NCBI RefSeq assembly: GCF_002078875.1
Contig: NC_034413.1
Coordinates: 65,716,802 to 65,780,801, forward strand
Direction of reading: 5' to 3'
Length of the DNA: 64,000 nt
Source: Numida meleagris
Taxonomy: Eukaryota > Chordata > Aves > Galliformes > Numididae
The notes under the pieces are model-generated. The model saw nothing but the letters and a program-made list of their open reading frames with translations, was not told the DNA's origin and ran no database searches. Positions within the stretch are counted from its first letter, which is position 1. The number at the start of each line of letters is the position of its first letter. Below are positions 12,557 to 25,956 of this stretch, in pieces. Both the position numbers and the translations under genes were made by a program.

Positions 12557-14238
12557 GTAATGGCTTCTCCTGCGTGTTTCTTGTAGCTGTGTGGGACCTA
12601 AAGCGGGTAATGGAATATTATGTTGAGATTGCAAAAGCAGCGCTGTCCAATTCTGCATTGGGAATTTAATGCATATTTTTTTTAAATTAACATAGGAGAG
12701 AGCTCTCAGATGTGCATAGAGAGGTGGAATATGACCTTTACAAGCTTTTTGCAGTTATTCTTGAAAGAAAAAAGGGACGAGATTTTCAGCCTGATTCGAA
12801 TCCTTTTATCCTGCACTGAACTTGTAGAAAGGGAGGATTTCTTGGGGTGGCAGCTGCAAACCTCCAGAGTGTGAGGGTGTCCCTCACCTCTCCGATCTCC
12901 TTCAGAAGTCCTGAAGTCACTTCCGAGTGCCTGGGCTGAAGTGAAAGACTTGGGTGAAGCTGAAGGAACTCAGGACTGAGGTGTATCCGATAGCACTGCC
13001 ATGTGGAGTTCGGGCTGAGCTGAGAAATTGTTCTCGGTTTGGTTTAAATTCCTCCAAGGGGAGTGTCCGAAAACTATTTGATATTCTCTGGATCTTAATT
13101 TTCAAGAATTCATGCTGGTTGCTGCAACGCTCTGAGGTTCATTGGTGAGCCATTATAAAATAAGTTGGAAAGACTGCTGTTGAAGTTCACGTCAGGGAAT
13201 AAATATTATTACTTCAAAGTTACGCTTTTCTGAAACCAACATAAATTTTTGAAGTGATTGGAACTCTTCGGATTGTTTCAAGTGAAAAAGGATTAAAATT
13301 GTATTTTTAAATATGAAGGTTTGCAAAATCATTTAATTTTTAACCTGCTTTTTTTTTTTTTTTTTTGCTGATGTGAGAATGATGGAAGTTCAGTCTGTTG
13401 TATTCTGTGGAATGGTTTTTTTTTTTCATTTTCTTTTCTGTTTCATGGCCAAGTTGATTCCATGTGGCGCCCATTAATACTACACCTTTGCCCCATGTCT
13501 GGACAGTGCGTAGAAAAGACCACCACATATTTCTTCTGCATTTCTTACAATTCTATGTCATTTACATAAGAAAACATGCTGAAAGGTATTCACATATTCG
13601 TTCTGCTTTTTATATCACACTCTGACTTTTGGTTTTATTCAGAAGGAGATAGATTATGTAATCAATTCTTTCATTATTTTTGTAACCTTTTTCGTCCACT
13701 TTACATTTGAATCTACCAATTTAATAGGATAACATTTCAAAGAGGTCTGATATGCATTATGTATCAGAAATCCTTACACCTTCATAAGGCAGAATACTAA
13801 TTTCTTAGTAAACTGCTCTGCTGTGTTTTGAAACAAGTCAGCAGTGGACTCTCAGGCAGATGTAAGTTGCCCTTTATATCTTCGGTTTCTTAACGTTTCT
13901 CTCTTTTATCTCAAAGTTACTATAACGTTAATATGTGCCTCAGTAGTTAAATATTGGTATTGGACACGTGTCCTTCTAACTGAAGTTAATGTAAAGTAAA
14001 AAAGAAATTTTAAAAACTTGGGCTGTTGGAATTCTTGATGCGCTGGTAGGTTTTGCATGTCTGGACTGTGGGCAAATACAGGCAGTTACCATTCCAGTCA
14101 ATTCAGCAGCTGCAAGTGGTGTTCTCTTGATTCTTTATGCCCTCCACTTCCACATGCCCTATAAGGTCCTCTTGGTACTAAATTATTGGTACAAATATTT
14201 TTTGCAATTGTCCAGTTAATTCAGTTCCTCTTTTGCAG
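12557..14238 (+). other. Intron between exons A and B (1682 bp)
   Basis: A phase-1 GT-AG intron running from gtaatgg to cctcttttgcag. It contains an 18-T run at 13349-13366 and otherwise AT-rich unique sequence. No repeat family, RNA gene or extra exon was recognised. Confidence 0.85.
13349..13366. repeat. 18-T homopolymer
   Basis: An uninterrupted run of T in the intron. It has no AATAAA-like signal beside it on the other strand, so there is no sign that it is the poly(A) tail of a retrocopy. Confidence 0.9.
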
Positions 14239-14436
14239 GCTTTAGAATGAGGCAAAGGCATGTAATTGTGGACCCTGTCGGCACCCTGGCAGGTTGTCCG
14301 CATTTAGTTGAATCTATTCCTTGTGAAGACCCAGCGTGCTACGAGTGGATTGTTTCAGAAGGAATATGTGTAGCTGATCATGGAAAATGTGGACCTGGGA
14401 AACACATCCTGAAAACCGTATGCAAGAACAAGAAAG
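14239..14436 (+). CDS. THSD7B: THSD7B coding exon B: TSR C-terminal half and the following linker repeat
   Basis: This 198-nt exon (2 + 65 codons + 1; phase 1 in and out) continues exon A with GFRMRQRHVIVDPVG and then GCPHLVESIPCEDPACYEW, the second half of a TSR: an R-x-R strand, a CPHL loop, and the closing Cys pair followed by YEW. A variant repeat begins after that (IVSEGICVADHGKCGPGKH, then the basic run KNKK) and continues across the next intron. The acceptor is cctcttttgcag (ending 14238) and the donor is gtaggaa (14437). As far as I recall, mammalian THSD7B has the same SEGIC...DHGKCG wording here, while THSD7A differs. This is the strongest reason for choosing 7B. Confidence 0.94.
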
Positions 14437-17400
14437 GTAGGAAATGGTATAGTTTTAAAAACCTCCCTTTAAACTGATTCTCTCCTGAAGAGCAATCGCA
14501 ATTATTTACAACAGCTTCTCACTGAAACTTTATGAAACCTCCAGATTTTTGAGTGGACTGTGATGATCACCAAAGCCTAAGACTAACATTACCTGGGATT
14601 TTACTTTGAGCTTTCCAGTCTGCTTTATTTGAAATGAGAGGCTCACCAGTACAGGTTATGTATTATCCCTGTGGCCTACACTGTACCTCATCCATAGGCC
14701 ATATTGTGACAACAGTGTGGTACCAATGGCTTGGTTCTCCCTCATATCCCTTTTAAACACATCTTGTACAGAAATAGGACTGTCACTGAGGCCAGCAGCA
14801 GTACGGACATTAACAAAATTAATCTGGCCCTTTGCATTGCTTCTAGCCTCAGTTTTTAGCATACAATTTGAATGTTTGTCTAGGTAAGTAGGTTGTTATA
14901 ACATCATGAGAAGGAATGCTCAGTTGTGCTGTCAGAATTAATACAAGAATTGCCCGTTATCTAAATGAAATTATGGGAGTAATACTTTACCTACTTGATA
15001 GCAGTTTGAGACCTGCAGAATGTTCAGTTTACAAGTTGTTAATAATGAATGAGTACATTTTTATACGACGTTTACAAACAACCAGCAAGAGCTGATTTCT
15101 CGTACATGGTTTGAACTTCAGCCAGAAGTTTCATTTCTTGATAAGGTCAGTGTTGTCTGATCTTTAGATTCAATTACATGGAGCACAATTTTGCAGTCCT
15201 TAATCACAGCGAGACTCTACTCTCTTCTCAAAAGTAGCAAGACTGTGGAATTTTAGAGCCTGAGTTTATATCTGAGATTGAGAATTTTTTTTATATGGTG
15301 CTCAGACTGACCACAGAAAACAATTTCAAGTTGATAATGTGAGAGTTTGATTGACAAGTGGTTAAAAATAATGTGTCATTTATGAGGCATTGGAATCTGA
15401 CGGAATTAAGTTATATCTCTTTTGTCCATCTCTTGTAAAGATTCTTCAGAAATGCATTAAAAATAAGTAGTTTTCTCCCAGGTTTGCGGAAATGGGGAAA
15501 AAATCTTCAACTATTGTAAAAATAACCTAGGCAGAATACGGTAGACAGAAGAGATCTGTCTCTGAACTGAGTGATCTCTTCAGATGTGTGATTCTGACTG
15601 TGTATGTCCAGTCGGACCGTGATGTGTGCAGATGGAGCAATACATGCTGAGGAACACCATGAACTGGCGCAGTTAAACCCTGTGCCAACATCCATTTCTG
15701 TGCCCCAACTTGAGACTTGTAAGGAAACAATGTAATGTGGCAGATGCTCTGTCTCTGATCAAACTGTTCTCTGTGGCTATGATCTTTAAGAAGCCATGCC
15801 TTTGAAGTCTCTCTTCATCATTTAATTGTTGAAAAGCATATTGTAACCATGTTTTTCATTTTCATTACTCTCTGCATGTTCTAGTTTCCAAAAAGCAGTG
15901 CTGGGACATTGTCACTGTATGTGATCATTGTCCATTCTAATTGAGAAGGCTTCACAAGACAGACTACAAGCATTGATTAATAATACTTTTAAGCTTTTCT
16001 GAATTTTTTATCTAGTGGGATAGGACTGGCAGAGTCCTTGAAGCCAAGGCTGAAAAAAGTCAACTTGCTGCTTCTTCTCTTACTCCAATAATATTAATTG
16101 CTTTCTTTGTAGCCTTTGTTCCTTCTATAATGTTCTCCTAGCAAGATTCCCACTGCAATGCGTGGTGTATTTTCTTGGATGAAACCTGGAGTAAGCAGCA
16201 GAACTGCATGAAGTGTTCTGCCTGGAATAGCTGACTAATTGGTAGTGGAAAGCCAACAGGAAGAAATGTGAAGCTGAGACAAATCAGTTTTGGATAAAAT
16301 AGCGTAAGACCTGTACTCATGTTTAGCATTTATATAGAAGTCCAAATTCAGTGCAAGTAACCACCCTGCTGAAAGCATTTAGTGTAGCTGCTTTGTGTGT
16401 TGATATTTTCATTTATTTAAGTAGCTTTTGTAGAATTCAGTGCTGTATCCTAAAATTCAGTCATTTATCCACTGTCAGCCATGCCTAATATGGCTGCTCA
16501 GTATTCCTGCTGTATGCCTAAAGAGATTAAAAAAGCACACAACACTTCTTGGACCCCTTTAAATGGCAAAATCAAATGTATCTCATCTTAACAACAAAGT
16601 TAATTTGAACCTGCAGTATGTTGATTAGGGTACTTAGGTTCTTCTTTGTATCCCTCCCTGCAAGATGTCTTCCTTTTCATATAAATGCCAGACTTCTTGG
16701 CATGGTGCTCTCTTACTCTTGTTGCAGAGTGTTAGTTCACCTCTGCTTTAGATGTTGAAAGCAGCAAGTGCCTCAGCCCTATTTCTGTCAGCCCTACCAC
16801 AGAGCAGCTTGGCATCATGGTTTCCTACCCTTGCCCATCTCCTCTCCCACCTTTCCCAGTGTGGCTGTGAACCCACATCCTTCACTAGACTGTGTGCTGC
16901 GGTGTGATGCTGTGCTGTTGCATACTGCTCCCCACAGCATGAGGCCTTTTTCATGATGAGACCAATTCTTCTCTTGCCAAAAATGAGCTTTAATTACCTT
17001 GCCTGCAGTGAGAGGGATCTGGCCAAGTTTTTCACTCCTGTCTCCCATAGCAGAGGACTTCATTGCTTGGCCTAAACTTACCTCCAGCACAGTGGGGCTT
17101 GGAACTGTATCTTATCTCTGATGTATGTTACTGGAGATACAAGTGAACAGTGCACTGGCCCTTATCTGTCCCATTTCTGATCACCCCCAATGTCTTCCTC
17201 CCATGCCATGTCTCCTGCACACTTCTGGTGCCAACTCATGATGTGATGGGGGCTCGGGAAGAGCATGTTCCGGGAGGGGAGCAAGGAGCAGTGACTAATT
17301 AAAGTCTTTCTCCAGGGGAAGCACCACTTTGTAATGTCCTTTGTTTCCATTTCAAAAGGCTGTCCTTTCTGGTGAGAGGATTTGGTGGTTACTGACTCAA

Positions 17401-20400
17401 GGATCATGGTGCTTCTGTCCTGAGCTGGAGTTTGAACAACTCAGGCCTGAGTAAGACAGGGGGCCAGCTCTGGTTTGCTGGTTTTCTCTGAAGTCTTCTC
17501 TGTCAAAGCAACATCTTCTTGTAAAGGCTTATATGAATTTCTGTGATGTAGCACTCGATTACATCCACTCAGTCTAGAGATGCAGAAATGTTTTTCTTTC
17601 TTAAGTAGGTTATGTAGGGAGTACATAGTGCAAGGGCCTACGTGAGGCCATAGGGCTGTGCTATATACAGCATGTTTTCATGGAGAAACTTGCGTCCATC
17701 ATTTGTGGTCTGCAGAAGTTAGCATAGATGAGGATGTGGAAGGAATGAAGAGATCGTAGTTATCTCGTTACTTTGTGATAGTAAGATGCCTGTCAGCTCC
17801 CATCCGGTATGGTCTGCAGTCCTTGTTAATAAGCTGCTGAACACGTGTGATGCTTGCGAGGAACTCTTATTGTCTGGTCCATGTCCATCAAATGTGCATT
17901 TTCTGTAGCATCACAATGCAGTGGCTTAGTAAAGGATGCAGTGAAATAATGTGTAAAATGGGAAAGACGTATATTGCATGCTTCTTCCAAACAATTTTAC
18001 AGTAAGCTGCTTTTTTTATTTAGTTAGTGATGGACAGTGGATGCTTTGGGGAACTTGGCACAGCCAAAAGGATAACACAGGAAAATGGGTGATGGAACTG
18101 TGAGTTAGGTCAGTACCAGTTAGAATGTACTGAAGAACTTTTTTTATATTTACAAACAACCCCAGAATGATTAGTGATTTTTCTCAGAGTTATTTTAATT
18201 TGATCAACAAGGAATTGAATAATCTCCTGTTTGTAATGTATTCTTGATCAGAGTGTTGCAAGTATTTGACATTTGCATTTGGGCAGTCTTGATTAGAACT
18301 GACAAACGTTACTGTGCATTGACTAGATGAAAAAAACCTAAAATCTTTCCAGTTCAGTTGCTCCCTTTAAATGTTGTTGCTCAGTAGATACAAAACCATG
18401 AATGTGGTCAAACTTTGTCATTTTATAAACCAGCTGAACAGCAGCCAAAACGTATGGTGTTTCATTTTGTGAAGACAACGACTGAAATACTTTTTTGTAT
18501 GTTCTGCTCCTTATTTCTCTGCAGTAGCTGCATGCATACTGAGTACAATAAGACAGGGAATGTGAGGTTGTAGCAGTGGGTAGAAAACTGACGATAGCAT
18601 AGACAGCAGGTAAAAGTTCAGCACAGACAGGAGCTGGTGTACCTTCATGGTTAGTTTCCCAATCTTTTGGTTTAGATGCTAAGACAGACAACTGGGATTA
18701 ACATATCAGTGTTGTTGGGTTCAGGCTGATAGAGGAATTTGGGAACTCTTTTTATTATTGCTTTCCATGTCTGTATTGCTATATTAATAACAAATAGATT
18801 GAAACAAGACAAATGTTGAGCCAAACTGTGATTTTAAGAATTGCGCTTTACAGGTTGTGTATAGAAGAGTGATTATGGTGAGGAGTATGCCCTGACTGCA
18901 CTGAGAACATGTGTAAAAGGAATTACAGTGATTTCATGAAATAATAGCTGTGTCTCATGCAAATTAATAATTCATTTTTCAAGCATTTTGGAAATGTTTC
19001 TTATAGTACTGCAAGCCGAATCTCAACTATTAGCAGTGCTGTTGAATGAATTGTAAAATGTTATTATTCAGAATCTGTTTGGTTGTAATTCCCATGTCAA
19101 CATTTATTAATTTTCATTTTCATGTTCTGATAACTACCAGAAGAACAATTCATAACAAATCACTATCTCTGTTATAGTGAACAACCTTGTGTCTAAATAA
19201 TAAAAAATATGAAATAGTTTATATGTAAAGCATTCATTGTTTTAATTAGCAGATCATCAGCAAAGTTTAACACAAAGGTAGTCTGATTTTACTTGATTAA
19301 GGTTGTTTTACTCCTCGCTAATAAATCTAATCAAGGAAATTTAATTTAGATTAGAAGGAAGGATTTAGCTCTTCAAAACTACTGAGCATTTGCTGTTCCT
19401 TTCGACGCTCTGAGCTTGGGCATCTGGCTTACTTTGTTTTCTGGAATTTAAGACAAAGTTAAGTGGCACTCAAATGGAAGTTCCTGGGCTCTGTCACAAA
19501 CCCACCTTCTTCTGCCTCATCTAGATGTTCCCAGACACGGGAGGCTTCTGCACCCTTCTCAGCCCTATCCAACACGTAGCTGGCTTGGTGGCGAGATCCT
19601 TTAGTAAGTCATGTGAGATTGTTAACAGCTGATGAATAGAAGAAACCCCCAAAATAAGCATGTTCACCAGCCTTTCAGACCTGCTGCTGCTCGAGCTTTT
19701 GAACTGAAAACCTTCATACAGCTTCTACTGCTGTCCGGGCAGTATTGCCAGAAGTCTTAAATACAGCGGCTGTCTTGTTATTTATTCATGTGATCTCTTT
19801 GGTTCTGGGGAGTCACTATCTGGAATGTGGCACTTGTTGAGGTGGCAATAGATATTTTTATTTCTTAAACATTATTAAGTTTACTGAAAAAAGTGCACGG
19901 TGGGGTGAAATGCATCTGTTCCCAAAGTTGAAGAGTTCTACCTGTAAAACTGAAAAGCAATTTTTCAGAGAGTCAGAATATTTTCCTTCAACTCTCTTTT
20001 AGATTGTTTAGCGTTTGCTTTTTTTGTGATGAAATAGACCAAGTCTGAAACAAAATAATAAAATCAAAATATTTAAAAAGAGAATATAAAAGCAGAATAT
20101 TCCTTGTAGAGTAAACATTCTGCTTTATCTTGAAATTACTTTCTCTTAAATCCTCCCCTACTCTCTTTTCAGACTACTTAAAACATTAAGACCGTTTTTT
20201 CTCTTCCTATTTTTTTTTTTTTTTTGGTTCAGTGCCCAAACAGAAATCCATTATTCACACAGCTCTATTGACAGAGCAGACACTGAAATCCTGTTGGAAT
20301 TCAAGCGAAGAGTAAAGGGAAGTAAGGTAATCAAAGCAGTGTTATTTTAAGGTCCAGTATTATGTTCTGCCACAGCCTGCCGGGGAAGCTCTGCACTTAA

Positions 20401-21111
20401 GGAAGCTGGAGTCTCTGTAGGGGTAGAATATTAATATTGCTGGGTTCAGTCATCTCGTTATACTTCCAGTTCAACTGCATCACATCCTTTGTTCCCCAGG
20501 AATTGTTGTCCAAAGAGATAGCTTGTGTTGTGTGTGCTGCTTGGTACGTGGTATCTATCACACAACGCCAGCTGGACACAACAGCTTGGTTTGCAGCCTT
20601 CAGAAGGAAGGCACTGGCCAGACAGGAGGTGTCTCACTTCATTCCTGGTTCAGTGCATGGAGCTAGCAGCTGTCTGAAAAGTTCCAGCTTAATAAAAATA
20701 TCAGAAATCCAAGTATTTAACTTTTAACCTGTCTTTAATCTGACCTTAATACATGGAGGAGGGAAAATCATTTTTTCTTTTGCGGTGCTTTTTCCCAGAT
20801 GTACCTGTGCAACAGGCAGACTTGGGAAGGCTTTGACTTGCAGTTAGGGCAGATGGAGAGTGTGCTTCCAGGGAGAAAATGAGTGAACAATGTGCAACTA
20901 AATGTTACATAGCTCAGTCCATGGATTAGGTACTGTTTTGTCTTTGTTTCTTAAGTCATTGATATTCAAAAAGACAAAGCTATATACTGTTTTGTTCAAA
21001 TCTGTGTGTTGTCAGCTTTAGCATGACAGAACTCTCAAGGGGAGCTTTGCCTGATTAAGGTCTGAATAGTATGTGTGTGTTATGGGCTGTACTGTGCTGA
21101 TCTCTGCTCTC
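14437..21111 (+). other. 27.4-kb intron, first part
   Basis: This AT-rich stretch begins at the gtagg donor. It has no recognised mobile element and no TSR exon. A 16-T run at 20210-20225 is followed by ggttcag, which resembles an acceptor but leads into no TSR frame. Scattered frames of about 60-117 codons look like chance. The block at 18950-19370 is rich in taatt-type motifs. Confidence 0.6.
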
Positions 21112-21330
21112 TGGTGACAGCGACGAGGCCTGAGAGAATGGCATGGAGCTGTATTAGGAGAGGGTCAGGTGGGGTTAGGGGAAGGTGCTGCCCCAGAGGG
21201 CAGTGGGCATGGAACAGCTGCCCAGGGCAGTGGGTGCAGCCCCGAGCTGCCGGAGCTCAGTGAGCGTTTGGACAGTGCTCTCAGATGTAGGGTTTGGATT
21301 TTGGGTGGTCCTGTATAGGGTTAAGACTCA
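21112..21330 (+). mobile_element. CR1 LINE fragment, + orientation, 3' end missing
   Basis: The sequence contains agaatggcatggagctgta, ggggaaggtgctgccccaga, gctgccggagctcagtgag, tttggacagtgctctcagat and gggtttggattttgggtggt. This is the CR1 region just upstream of the tail. It parallels the copy at 60033-60284 almost block for block. Here the terminal ttccaactc...ttctatgat part is lost or too decayed to see. Confidence 0.85.
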
Positions 21331-24300
21331 TGCACAAGTTCGCTCATTCTTCCTCATTGGTTGTGAGTGTACCCCACCAAACACTCTCTGGAGCTGCTGA
21401 TCCCCAAACAGTGATTTTCTGGCAGTTAGAAATCCAAATCCTTGTGGCAGCTAAATAGGATCTATGCTTCTCATGTTGCAGCCATGGTGGAAGGAGCATA
21501 TTGCAGTGCAGTAGTAAGGCTGATGAGTGTCATGAGCGTTTCAGAAATCCCTTTGAATGATGTGTGGCTTGATCAATAGATTTGAAACCTGTTTTTTTTA
21601 TTGTAGTAATTAAGATTGATGTGCTCTTTGGGCAGACCAGTTTACGAGCCAGGTGGAACAGATACAGTTACCTCTATCAAATCTTACCTTGCTGCAGCTG
21701 AGTCAGTGCCAAATATGTGATGTCTCCTACAGTAAACATTTAAAAAGACAAAAAGCAGATTGTGACCTGAACCAGGAAAGATGCATCAACAATTTGAGGA
21801 CAGACATCTTCATGGATTCCAGTGAATTTACTGCCTTTGCATCCCCTACTCAAGCTGATGTCTTCAAAAGAAACAGAAGGTTTTATGTTAATTTTAGGCA
21901 AAGTTGCTGAAAAGTAAGAACTTTCTTTGCTTAGTCACACCAAGACTTTTAAAATTCATTCAAGATTGTAGCAAACGTGTGGCTCACAAGCCAAGGAAGA
22001 TAGATACTCAGAAGTCTATAAGCAGTACTTGCAGTAGCTGTATTTGCATAGGTATCTATGTGTTAGGCACATTGTGCTTAACAGGGTAAAATATTTAATG
22101 GTGGAAAGCTGGGAGGGTTAGATTGTGATCTTAAATCTAGAGGATGAACTCAGATATAGTTTGATTAATTTTCTTTGCCCTTAACTACACATATGTTGCA
22201 CGATTTTCAACGGAACTGCGGCTGTGCCTTGCAAATCCTGGCAGCATGATTTGTGTCAGTCATCCAGAAGGCAGCTATAATCAGTATCCAGTGGCGATTT
22301 CAGCTCTGTAGAGTTGGCAGACACAGGTACCAGTCGAGGTGATTAGGGATACGGACAGCTTTCATCCTCCCTGTGCTTGTCAATACAAAGAATTACAGCT
22401 ACCTATGAAAATAGTTTCTCGGTGTCAGCAGAGGTAAGTGTGGTGCAGAATGCCCTCAGATGAGTTTCTATGCAAAACTACTATTGTTTTCAGTATCTGG
22501 TGCTCTTTTTTCATACATAATGTCTCCAAAAGATGTTTTTCAAGACTTCAGAGGGGTGCTGAAATGGTGTGGATGTAGGCCATTTCTTCCCTATGGCTGC
22601 TGCAGCAGAGAGGAGATGGATTTCCTGCTTGAATTCATGAGTGGGAGCAGCAGGTGCTGCTTTTTTTTTTTTGTTTTTAAATGAACTTGAGCTTCTAACA
22701 CCTGTAGATTGGGAACAAAGGTTTAAGGTCACCCTTTCTGAAATGGAAATTGTAACATTAAGAAAAACATAAACATTATTCATTACCGCAAGATTTTTAT
22801 TGCCCTTTTGTGCTTTAAATGTTGTGGAATGAGTCTGACATAAGATGATCTGAGTTTGTGGTAAAGGTTACCTAAAGAGCATGGTGTGTGTGAGTGACCT
22901 GCAGTCTGTAACAGCGGTGCGAGAGGACTGAGGAAGCTGTGTGGAAGGATTAATATTTATATTCATCTAGATTCGTGCAAATTTAACTAGAATTAACTGT
23001 TTATTTAAAGAGTGAAAAACCCTGAAATAGGGTTCCTGTATTGCATTTTATATCTGTGCATGTGTTTATGGTGATTTTCTTTTTTTTTTTTTAATCTGGA
23101 AAAGAAATCTTAAAAAATGTATAAGGATCAAAGTGAAAGGCAGTATTAGGGGCAGGATTCTGGATCTGTGACTCAGCAGGGAGTGAAGTTACCAGGGGGA
23201 GCTGATGGGGGATTTGAGAGTGAGGGTGAATCTCATCCATAAATATTCTGAATCTGGAGACTAAACAGGTTCCTAATGAGTTAAGGATTTCACTGCCATT
23301 CTGGGGAGGAAAGAAGCATTTAACGTATGTAAGTACCTTCCTCACTTCTTGTATATCACTGGTAACACCTGTGTTATGTCTCTCATACACAGAGCACGAA
23401 GCTCACTGTTTTGAGGAATATAAATGGGAATGCTTTCTGACATTATTTCATGCTTCTCATCCCAAGCAGAGTTGCTAGGGCATTTTGTGCTCTAGTCACA
23501 CCTCTGTTCATTTTGATACCTAGAAATGTGTCCTCTGAAAATAACCAGTGTCTATTCGTAATGTTCACGAGTGATCTTTCTGCTTGGTTTTGATGTGGTG
23601 CCTTCAGAGCCTCTTTACATAGTTGTGACATGGGGCAAACCACAGAAACTTCCTTGAGCTTTAGTTTCCTGTCTGTAATATCCCCTTGAGATACATGAAT
23701 TCAAAGCTTCTTGCATTAACATCGTCCTTAAGCCATTTCTCTTTTAACCAGATATTACAGCATGTGTATATGACACCATTCACACCATTTTTCTGAAGGA
23801 TCCTGCAGCTAAATAGTGAGAAAAGTCGGCACAGGTTGTGCAGACGTGAACCTTTCATTTAAACAGCTGTTCTGATCTCTTCATGTTGAAAAGACAGGAG
23901 ATGGTTTGCAGAAGTGTTATCAAAATACCTTCAAATAAAAAAGAAAAGAGTGAGCCAGGAGGGATTCTTGTTCTCTGTACTTGCAGCTTTCATCCTCCCA
24001 TGGTGATGATGCAGTCTTTGCCTGCGTGTGCTCAGCCTCCTGCTCCATAGCTCCGCTCTCTGCGTCTTCCCATCTTATCCCACGGGGCAGTCCATATGCT
24101 GGATGCATACCTAGCTCTGGGTGCTGGGGTTTGACCAGCCTATGTCCGGCCATCAAAGAAAGCAGGCTGGATAACTTTCCCTAAGTGACAGCGAATAATT
24201 TGTGACTTTTTTCCAGCAGGCTGCTGTTAGTTCAAGTAGACATGTAAATCTTTAAGGGACCAACCTTGCGTCAGCTTTGGTTTACATCAGTGGCTGGTTT

Positions 24301-25894
24301 CAAGAAGAGCATGATGGCATATCCTAGTTTCCTTAGGAAGCCAGGCTGACACGTGAAAGACTGTTTTTAATGTATTTGACACTGTTTTCTTTTTCTTAAT
24401 AGACAGAAAATTGTCCAATACTCAGATCAAAATTATTTTAGCCGGGACCTTCTTTTCCAAGAGAAACACTACAAATAGCGTAATGGATTTAAATGAAGCA
24501 GAAGGTCATTAGGGTAGAGAAATTGCTGGCACTTTATTGCGTTCTGTACGTGAGGTCTGGTGGGCTGGAATCCAAACTGCCATCCAGCCCATGGCAGCAG
24601 AAGGGAGCTGAGCCTGGGATCAGGTGGCGTGCCCTGCTGTGGGGATCAGCGGCAAGCTTCTTCCAGCGCTTGTGGAAGGCAATAATTTGAGTACAGCTTG
24701 AATAGACAGCTTCTCACATTGATCTCTGACCACAGACCTTTTTGTGGAGGAGAAAGAAGTGCCCTTTGTGTGATTCAATCCTTTCCTGCTGGGTGGCCCT
24801 ACAGAAGGCTTTTTCTGTAGCTGAAATTCCTTTGGTGCTGCACGCGGCACGCTGGACAGAAATGATTTGAGCCACCTGCATACAATGCTTGTGTGCAAAT
24901 TAGCGTTGCACTTCCTTAAAGTTTCTTTCCGCTGATGAAGTAGAGCTGACGAAAAACAAATTTAATTCCTTGTTTTGAGGCTAATGGATGCTAGAGGGGA
25001 AGGCTCCTCCCTTGAAATACGAAGTTTGGACAAACTTTAATTAAGAATTCAGGGCATGGAAATTTTAGGCTGGTGCTGCACTGCAGAGATTGGCTCTGCC
25101 ACGTGTTGGACTGTCATTTTATTAAGGTAAATCTTCCTCTTAATTCTAATTAAATATTGTAACGCCAGGACTCTTCATTAGGCAGCAATTTGTGATTAGT
25201 GCAGTGGTAGTAATCAAAGGAGAAGGATGTGCTGAAATGGTAGAGAAACTGCAGAGTGGGGAAAATGGCCACGGGGTGCAGCTCCTAAATGCTTTTTAGT
25301 GTTCTTTTCTGGGTCAAATTCCTACTGAACTTCGGGGCTCCTCACACGGGTCCTGGTTTGTGTAGAAACTCAAGAGATCAGTGGACCTCGATTGCAGGAC
25401 TGAGCTCTAAAGTCGGAACAAGAAGTAATAGACTAAGACCAGCCAGAGAAAGGGAGAACTCATTCTACCAAAACTTCAATGCCAAGATATTACTTGAAGC
25501 ATAGATTGCATTATCACCCTTGTTTATCTGTGAATTGAATCTCATATTTAAGAAAAGGGAGCTTTTGTAAAATGCTGGAGTGAATGTGAATTAGGGAACT
25601 GGGGAAGATTCAATCTTTGAGGCGATTGAGAACAATTTAAAATTCCATTGTTCAGTGTTCTTCTTGTTGCCTGTCTGTATGAAACACGTCTGCAGTTGTC
25701 TCATACTGGGTACTGCCTTTGTTTGGAAGACTTAGACAAGTAACAGGAAAAGGTTTTTCATAGCTCCTTTTCAAGTAAACACCCAGTTAAGGTTTTATCT
25801 TTAGGCAGTTGACAAATGCCAGAGCATTTTCCAGTTTTGAAGCCTGTTCCTCCCATATCCTATGCTTTTTATATAACGTGGTTCATAAAGCAGG
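21331..25894 (+). other. 27.4-kb intron, second part
   Basis: Non-coding sequence with T runs at 22661-22672 and 23080-23092. At 24900-25230 there is a block dense in taatt/aattaa strings that reads like a conserved non-coding element candidate. No mobile element was recognised with confidence. Confidence 0.55.
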
Positions 25895-25956
25895 TCCTTT
25901 TTTTTTTTTTTTTTTTTTTTTTCTTTTTTTCCTTTTCTTCCCCCACTCCCCCCCAG
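25895..25956 (+). repeat. About 60-nt pyrimidine tract (25-T run) ending in CAG
   Basis: T25 at 25898-25922 is followed by C/T-only sequence up to ccccccccag, so that almost every base over 60 nt is a pyrimidine. Read as RNA, it is a near-ideal 3' splice site. No TSR-like frame follows, so it is annotated as simple sequence, with a cryptic acceptor as a possibility only. Confidence 0.85.

Noticed and set aside
16748..17090. Overlapping frames near 16.8-17.1 kb
   Set aside because: Frames on both strands without a domain. No splice-flanked TSR sequence.
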